A stretch of DNA of 64,000 bases, from positions 5,766,001-5,830,000 of the forward strand of contig JAFFSR010000237.1 in assembly GCA_017163975.1 (NCBI GenBank). Reading direction: 5' to 3'. The stretch is from Anastatus disparis. Its lineage: Eukaryota; Arthropoda; Insecta; Hymenoptera; Eupelmidae. Positions 51,801-60,800 of the stretch are shown here, piece by piece (position 1 is the first letter of the stretch; the number at the start of each line of letters is the position of its first letter). Under the pieces are notes generated by a model. It did not search any database. It worked only from the letters and a program-made list of their open reading frames with translations, and was not told the DNA's origin. The position numbers and the translations under genes were made by a program.

Positions 51801-54800
51801 TCTAGATAGGTGTCATTTTAACATTCTTAGCTCAACAATTATGACCAAAAAATGGTTAATATTCTACCAGGGTTATTATACCAAAATACATTATTGCAAT
51901 TCCCTTGATAAAATGATACTCAAGTATACACTTAGGTGGCCCAATTCTCAAGACGATATGTCTTTCTCTCTCGCTCACTCTCTATCTATCGCTTACTTTG
52001 GGCTTTCTCTCTCTCTTTAGACATGAAGTGATATCTATATAGCTTTAACAATAAACTAAACCAAGCAAACCATTTCCTTTGTATCGTCTTAAGGGGGTTT
52101 CAACACAACAGGAGGTCTCTACTCTCGTTTGAAGATGTATACTATACTACTACCCAAGGGTTATATACACACATTTGTATGTATATAGATATATTCAGAG
52201 AATAGTAAGCAAAAGTCGAGGTCGCCTTGGCCACGTCTTCTTGGGAATGTCTTTATACTAAGACAAGTAGCAGGTGGCTAATACGATGATTCTAGTTTTG
52301 CCCCCTATACACGAGAACGGGGAAATGAAGAGGAGAAGGAATGAAAGTAACCGCGTGTGTTTTAGATCTACATAAAGCTTATTTTTAATACTTATGATGT
52401 TGAGAAATACCGTCTATTCATAATGGAGAATCGTATACAAAAACATTCTCAGAATTAATTTCAAAGCAAGAGGAAACTCGTGGAATGAGTTTTAATATTG
52501 TCTTTTTTCTCTTTCAGTTACTCGAGACCTTTGACAATAGAATGTACTGAATTAAATGTAAAAGGAGCTCTGCTTTGGGATGTAATTTTTATAAAAATGT
52601 TTTTCAGAATATTTTTCTAAATAAAAATTTTATTACATGTGAATACCATATTTTAATATCATAAATCAATTAATAATATTTATTATTGAAAAATCTTGAA
52701 ATTAATTTTAAAAAATAGATCAAGAGTCTAAAAAGTTTGATGAATTATGATGATAATATACGTATTTTTCTAACAGAGTATTGTATCTAAATATATCAGA
52801 CGTTGTTCATCATATTGCTATACCTTAAAGTTAATTAGATAGACACAGCTTGAGATTCTTTGTTTTACCAAGCGCGCACGTTTTTCATTAGTTGTCTTTT
52901 CTTTGGTGTCCTATTTTTTCAGAAAATAAATTAACGCCAAGACGAATGGAAAGCTGCTAGAAGTTAAATTTAAATGTGAATTAAATATCGAGGTGAGAAT
53001 TTAGTTCTTTATTCATATTATGATTCGAGCATCGCGTGGAGCTCGTGTAAATAAGAAAAAAGAATGAAATATAATAGTTTTTTTAATGAAAAATAATCAT
53101 AATTTTGCATATTGTTATGGCCAGCTTTTCATTCTTTTAACTTTCAATTTAACGCTTAAAATTCGAGAAGATAAATGAGAAATTTCAAAATGCAAACTAT
53201 CTTATAATTTGCATAAAATTCTTAAAACTTTCCATTTCGGATGATTTTTAGGTCGTTGAATTTCAATAAAATGTTCAAATATTTGTAATAAAAAATAGAA
53301 TGAAATAAATTTAATTTTAAGAATAGAAGAATATACATAATTATTATTTTGAAGAATAATTTTGTAATATAGGTGGTTTAATTTATTTAAAAATGATTTC
53401 CACGAGCACTAAAAAGCAAATTAATTTACTGTTTAAACAAAATACAGATATTTTCAGAAAAGATTAAATCACCATTTTTCTTCATAAGATCACACAATAA
53501 ATCTCAAGAAATTAAAATTTACAACAATAGTTTATTTGCCTATAGAAATACAAGGACTTTGATAGTAACGTTTAAAAAAGAAAAATTTTGGTTCCATTTA
53601 TTTTTCAAATTTTTTTAAAAATTAACTGAATTTAAAAATTCATTCTTTAATTACCATACAATGTTTTTAACTGTTACTCGACCTTTTTTTTCCCTCCCAT
53701 ACAAAATGTTTATCTACTTCATCCCTCGATTACGTAACTTCTTACAGAGTTACACTTTTTAGCGCATAATAACGCTCAACAAAAACAAAATGAGCTCATT
53801 ATTTTTCAAGAGAAGTTCAGTTGTGTACGTATTTAAGTTTTACTGTTCTATTTCAGCTATACATGCAAAACTTTTTAAATGCTGTGTACTTAAGACAGAA
53901 AAAAAAGAGAAGAAACGGAATCTAATATTAAAAGTGAGCAAGTAATTAAGAGTTGATTAATTTACTGACCAATTAAGAACATAATTCACTCAATTTAATT
54001 TTACTCTAAGATAAATAATTTTGTTTCAAATTTTTATTTCAATCACTTTAAAACAATTACGTTTGTAGATAGTGGAATAAAAAAATATTTACGGTTTTAT
54101 ACTGCATTTATCACAAAGTTTGTGTTATAAACAATGTGAATTTATTAAAAAAATAAAGACAATCTCGTATTCTCTCTAAAAGCTTGTAAAATAACTACTG
54201 AGAGAAGAAGAAGTTCAGTGTAGCTCAAAATGAAGTCGTGTAATGAAACAAGATGAAGTGCACTTTCTATGTATCTTTTATATAAGTAGATAGATAGATG
54301 TATTGTCAGAAAGTTTCATTAAAATTTGACTTTGACAGACAAGTTTCAACAAAGTAAAATCATCTTTTTGGAAAAAAAAGAAAAATATTCTACTTTAATA
54401 CTTCATTTTTCTTTTATGAATTTAATATTGTCAGATAGTTAAAGCGTAAAGTTTGTTTGATAAATTTTATTGTATAACTTTTTTATAACAATCTTAATTA
54501 ATTTTACTTTTATTAATAACTATTTTGAGAAAAAAATTATTTACCAGAGTAAAGTAACTTCGCATTAGAAGATTGCAATAAGGGGTTAAAGAAGTAGAAG
54601 ATTTCTAGAAATAGTATTGTTTTTAGTGTCTTTTCTACTCTGTATTTAGTGTATTAGATTCTTTGTTTATATATCTTTTAAGTGGACGTTAAAGGATTAG
54701 AAAACAAGTGGGATAGAGTGGAAGGAGTAATTCCGCTTGATTAAGAGGTAACAGCTCTCGAGGTCATTGTGTACGTAAAATATTCATGGTTAAAAAAACT

Positions 54801-57800
54801 TTTAAAATGCTTATGAATTAATAATTTAAACGTTGAGTAATGATTAGATTTATTAACTTAAATAATTCAATTAGATAATTAAAATCAGTCATGTGTTTTT
54901 TATTTGATATTTGAACGTATTAGAAAAAAACTATAAATTGTAATCTGAACCTCTTAACATAAATAGATTTTGACTTATTTAAAATAATTACATCGTAAGA
55001 AAAACTATTCAAACTTAATCACTTAAAGTAGTTTATAAAAGTCAATTCTTAAGTCAATTCTTCGTAGTGAAGTAACTGTTTTATTGTTTAAGCATTATTA
55101 TCACGCACTTAAAATTTATCTTTATCTTTTCTCTCTTTTTCTCAATTCTTGCGACTCCAGTTATATTACCAGATGGTCGAAATCATGACATTAGTGACCG
55201 AAGTTCTTCCCTTACATAATGATCTTGAGAAGAGCTTTAACGACTGTACAGTCCGTATCTAAACCATTTTACTACGAAGCTAGAGAAAGTAAGAAGGAGA
55301 GAAAGAGAAAGAAAGTGAACTACTATCTCTTTCATTATAGCTATTTGCTTCGTCCAACAGATTAAAGTCGATTAAGTGGCTCGAACAAAAAAAAAAGCTC
55401 CTTCCTTCTCAGTTACGCAGTTTATATACGGTTACTTTTATCCAAAAAAAAAGGAAAGGGAAGGACTAAAAGAAACGAAGGGAAAATAATTACCCAAACC
55501 TTCTAAAGAAAAGAAGAAACACGAGTACTTACAATTAAAACAATTAACGTTTAGAAAGGGATACGTTATCTTTCTAATTGTTTCTCTAAACGTTTAATTG
55601 ATTTATTATTATCTGAATAATAAATCAGGTTTTGTAATTTGTTAAAAAAAATTTCAATAATCAGAATTTAGAGTATTCCAAAAGACATTTTTTATCATCG
55701 TTAATTATATATGATGAAAAGCAGAAATAATATTTATATTGATGTTAATTTTAAATACTAAATTATATTCAAAATTTTATTTCATTTTAAATAGTTGACT
55801 ATCTTCACTTCTAATTGCAATTCTTCAAAATGAAATCTTCAACCACATTTGTATTCCATCAAGTTTATTTCATTTCAATTTTAGCAAATCTAAAAGCCAA
55901 TATATTTCCTCCGCCCATGATCCACACTTTATATATGATCAAACTATCTTGTGAATTCAAAATTTCATTAATTTTCTTAGAAGGAATCCCAAATACCAGT
56001 CCTCCAAAGGTTAAACAAAATTATAACATCTTTTCCCATTTTCTACATAAAAAAAGTAAGATATATATAAGTCGAGCGGAGAAACGATTAAGCTAAAGTA
56101 AAAGAAAATGGTATAAGAAAAAAAAGGAAATGTTAAAAGAGCATACAAGACTTCTCTCTTTTTTTTTGGCCTCCGAGGAAAAAGAGACAAAAAGAGAAAA
56201 ATAAGAAACGCGTTTTAGAGAAGTAAATTAACGAGAAGCACTTAAAGACTAAGAAAAAGAGAAAGAGAATAAAGAAAAAAAAAGAGAAAGGAAATAAGAT
56301 AGAACAAGCTGCTCGTGAAAAAAAGCCAATAGAAAGTTTCTAACTGGAATAATATTGGTCTCAAAGCGGTCCTGTGCTATTGTATTTTTAAAACGGACAC
56401 ACACAATTCATGCAATATTGACCCGACAGTGTAGTTGTGTGTCTAAATATTTCTTAGATTGTAGCTACATTATTCAATAAATCTATTTGGGATTCGGTTA
56501 ACTCATTTATCAATTTTCGTTTTATTTTACAGATGATCTTGCTTGCCTATTATTGCAGACTGTGGTTGATATTGTATGTGTATATTTATATATGTTACTA
56601 CTTGCTTTTTTTAAGTAAAAATGATCGTTAAGATTGTCAGAATTAAATTTCTTTTTTTTTAATTTTGTCAATCTTTATCCAAACATATTTATATAATTAA
56701 AATATTACACTTAAACTTATATGCACCTGATAGATGATGGTAACGATAAATATTTAAAAAATTCCAGTTTATTATAAAATTTTTCACGCATACTAATTAA
56801 AAATGTAAATTAAGGTATCAACTAAACTAAATGAAAAAATTGTATCAATTGCAATAATTCTCAATTAAGATTAGAAGTAAAATCTTAGCACCAAAATAAA
56901 CTGTAATATTTCACCCTTTTACAAACGAAAATTCCACCTAAAAAAATTTACATAGTACAGTAGCACTCGACTCTCATTTCTCTCTTTCAAGTAAATACGC
57001 GTATACGTTAACCACGTGTTAAATAAAGCGTCTAGAAAAGTGTTGGTAAGAAGAGGGAAAAAAAGAAGAAAAAAAAAAGAAACGAATTAGCGTCTACAGT
57101 TGAAACCAACTTTGCAATTTCTCTTAAAGTTCTCTCTCTCTTTCTCTTTTTCTTTCGCACTCATTTTCTGAAATAAAAATTTTAATTTTGCACGTATATT
57201 CAGCCACGCGAGCTTTAACAGTTTAGGAAGCTCGCATTAAAATGTGTGCGTTTACTTACAAAAAAAAGAGCAAAAAAAAAGAAGAAAAAGTTGAAAAAAA
57301 AGGAAAAGAAGGGTTGCGTTATATTTCATCTCAAACGCCAAGGGGTGAGAAAAATCATTTCTCTCGTGCCAAGAGTTAAAGCTAGCAAATTGGTAACTGG
57401 TAAAAGCCTTTAGCTAGTACTGACTTTTTACATACCTCTATCTTTCTCTCTCGTGCTTGCAAAAGAAGAGAACATAAACTTTAGCGGTTGGTTAAAGTGA
57501 AGGTTTGTTTAAAGAAAGAGTAAGAAAAAGAGAGAGATAGAGAAGAAAGGTATGTACGTCGATACGTGCACGTCGTTACGTTGCTGGAAAACGCGCGCCT
57601 TCGCATTTAAACTACTTGACGTTAATTGCTGACAAGTTGACTATTTGCTGCCTTGTGCCTTGAAAATTAGAGGAAACGAGAGACAAGGACTAACAAAGAT
57701 ATATGGAAAGACGAGAAAAGAGTTGTACTTTTAAAAATAAAATCGATTTTTCCTTTTTATAAGTTTAAAAGCAAATTTGCAAATCTCTTTTAAAGAAAGA

Positions 57801-60800
57801 TATTTTATTAAAGGTAGTTAAATGTATTAAAGAATATTTTTATTGGTCTTAAAATCAAAATAATAATAATGATAATATTGTTGGCAGAATGACCTTGTTT
57901 AAAATCACCCCCGTAGAATCTAAAATATCAAATACAAATTTTCAAAATCCTTCATAGAATCTGAAATAATTAATAATTAATTACCCCCACTGCCAAAATA
58001 AACCATAATCGTGGAAAAATTAATCGCTTCTTAACTATCTTTACACTGGTCAATCGTAGTCTTTTATTGATTATTTACATTTTACTGTGAACATTTTATT
58101 AAAGGTAATTGTTTATTCACTATTCATTGTACATTCCAAATTTCAGAGTCCATAAAATCTACCCAATGAAAAAGAAATAACGAAAAATCAAGTTTATCGA
58201 ATAAATAAAATCAAAAGCATTTGTTAATTTTCGTTACGAGATATTAAAATCTTATAACTCAAAAGGTAAAAGCATTATAGTCCAGATGTGCATGAGATTA
58301 AATTTTTCGGGGGCTTTTATCGTAAACTAAAGGAGCGGCGCAAGTGTGCGCTCGCACATTTTTCAACGGCCCAAGAAAGTCATATATAAAACGAATAAAA
58401 AGCTCAGCCCCGTAGGATAAAGTAGTAAAAAGCTACAACGAACGAATGAACGAACAAAAAAATAAAACAAAGATAGAAAGTGCACTTGAAGTAATAAGAG
58501 TCGTACGGGAGAAAGCGAGAGAGAGAAATGGAATGAAAGAAAAAAGAAAAAAAAATATAGAGTTCATTGCAGTTGCAAGAGTGAAGTTTTAGTCGACTAT
58601 TAATCTGGTTTGTAACAGTGCGAGACAGTAAACACTTGTCGAGACATTTTGTCTACTCACATCTCTTCTTCTTTTTTTTTCATTTTGAGGATATACTTTC
58701 TTGTTCATTTTCTGCTTAGTTACTATCTTTCTTTCTCTCTCTCTTTTTTATATAAAAAAGTCAGATTTTTCATTCTCAAAATACATGAAACATGAAAATA
58801 TATACATATATGTACATATTTATGTTGGTTCACATAAAAATCGTAAGAATATAAACGAAAATATTTATGCCATTATGCAAGTTCTTTTGTGAGAAATGCA
58901 GTAGCAAAAGTTGTAATTAATTTTTCGTGACACAAAGTGACTCACTTTTTCCTTTCTCTTTTGTTTCTAAAAGTCTGTTTTCTACAAATTTTTTTTTCCC
59001 TCTTTATATTTTGTTGTATTTCTTTCTTGCTTGCTACGCTCTTTGTTTGCTTTTTTTCCTCTCATTTTTTTTCCTTCTTCTTTTTTCTTTCTTTTTTTTG
59101 TTTGTGCAAATTCGCTATTCTAGAGAAAAGTCCCCTGTATTATGGACGAAATACGCAAGACCATCCGAAAATACGAAGCTTTTTCTTTGTCTCTTTTTTT
59201 TAGATAGAAAAGTCTTTCTAAGCGGACACTCGGCAGTGGAATGCTTTTTATTTGTCTGCTTTAGAAAGGATTTTTCTGTGGATATGATCCGTTTATACGC
59301 TTTTAGTTTGTCCATTTTTGACATGATCTGATACTTTTTCTTCGTACCTTAAATTTTTATTTCAATATAGTTGTATTGTAATTTTTAAATTCAAAATTAT
59401 AAGCACCGATATCAAGTGGAGAAATTCAATAGCATTTTATCAAATACGAGTGAAAATGTTAATTTGATGTATTAACTGGCAATTTTTATAATTATTTTGA
59501 TAAAGAGTTTAATCACATAAGTTCGTAATTTAATAAAATATTAAATATTCAATTTAATAATTTTTATCGCGAATAAAATTTTCTTTTAAATCAATGTTTT
59601 TTATCTAAAAATTTTTCGAATGAAATTTGATGGAATCTTTCAAACTGATGAAAATCGAATAGTAAAAAAAAACAATTTGACAAATATTTTTCACGTTGAT
59701 ATTCAACCAGCCGTATTCAACGAAGCAAATCCATAAAAAGAATGGAACAATAGTTTGACAAAAAAAACAAAAAAAAAAGGAAAGAAAGAAAAGAGTATAG
59801 ATTTTAAATGCTCGCACATAATGCAACTGAGCAAAAATATGAACCAAAGAATCGAAAGTGCTTGGGAAAGCTGCTTCTTGTGTGGGCGCTTACAAGAGCA
59901 AGCATCTTTTTTTTTCTCCTTTCTTTTTATATATATAAAAAAAAGCTCTCGATTCTATGTTCTTTCTCTTATTCTCTTCTATGTGTTCTTTTCTCTTTCA
60001 AGTTTCTTTTTTTTTCTGTGCTTGCACGATGTGCACTCGTGCAGAAGTCTGCTCGGATCTTTCTCTCTTTCTCTTACTCTCTTTTCCATCCCTTGGAAAA
60101 AAAAGAAAAGATGCGAGATGAAAATAAAAGCATAAATAAACCTATAGAGCTGAGGGAAAATTGAACTGAAAAACAATAAAATAATGCGAAAAAATATATA
60201 AAATTGAAAAGACAGAAAAATGAAATTATTTATTTATTTATGAAATTTCGAAACATTGTAAGTCAATGTAATATGTGAATTACATTCAACTTTCAGCAAA
60301 CCTTAATTAAACTTATCTATTATTTTTAATTTGGATTGCGTACAAAAATTCATTCATAAATTTAAAACAAACATGTAAAATTAATTACTTTTAAAACGTA
60401 TAAAAATAATAAACGTATTTTTCAGTAAATACTTCAGATGTTTATACCGAATTCCGATCACGTTCAAATGAGAGGAAACAAGAAAAGCACCTCGAAAGCG
60501 GTAAGAAAAAAAAGGATAAAAATAAATAAAGAAGAAAAAAACGAAGAAATAAGAGAGGGAGAAAAAGGGAAGAAAAAAAGTGAAATGTGCAAGAGTGTAG
60601 AAGGATGGATAGCTTTAAGTTAACCCACCCGAAAACGAAAGCGGAAAAAAAGACTGAAACTGCTTAAGGCACTTGCAGATAGAATAAAACTTGGTGTTTC
60701 GCAATATTTTCTATTTTTTCTATATTATAAATCTTCATTTAGTTTTTTTTTGGGAAATAAGACATTATAATATTAATTTATATGTTATATGGTCACCACT

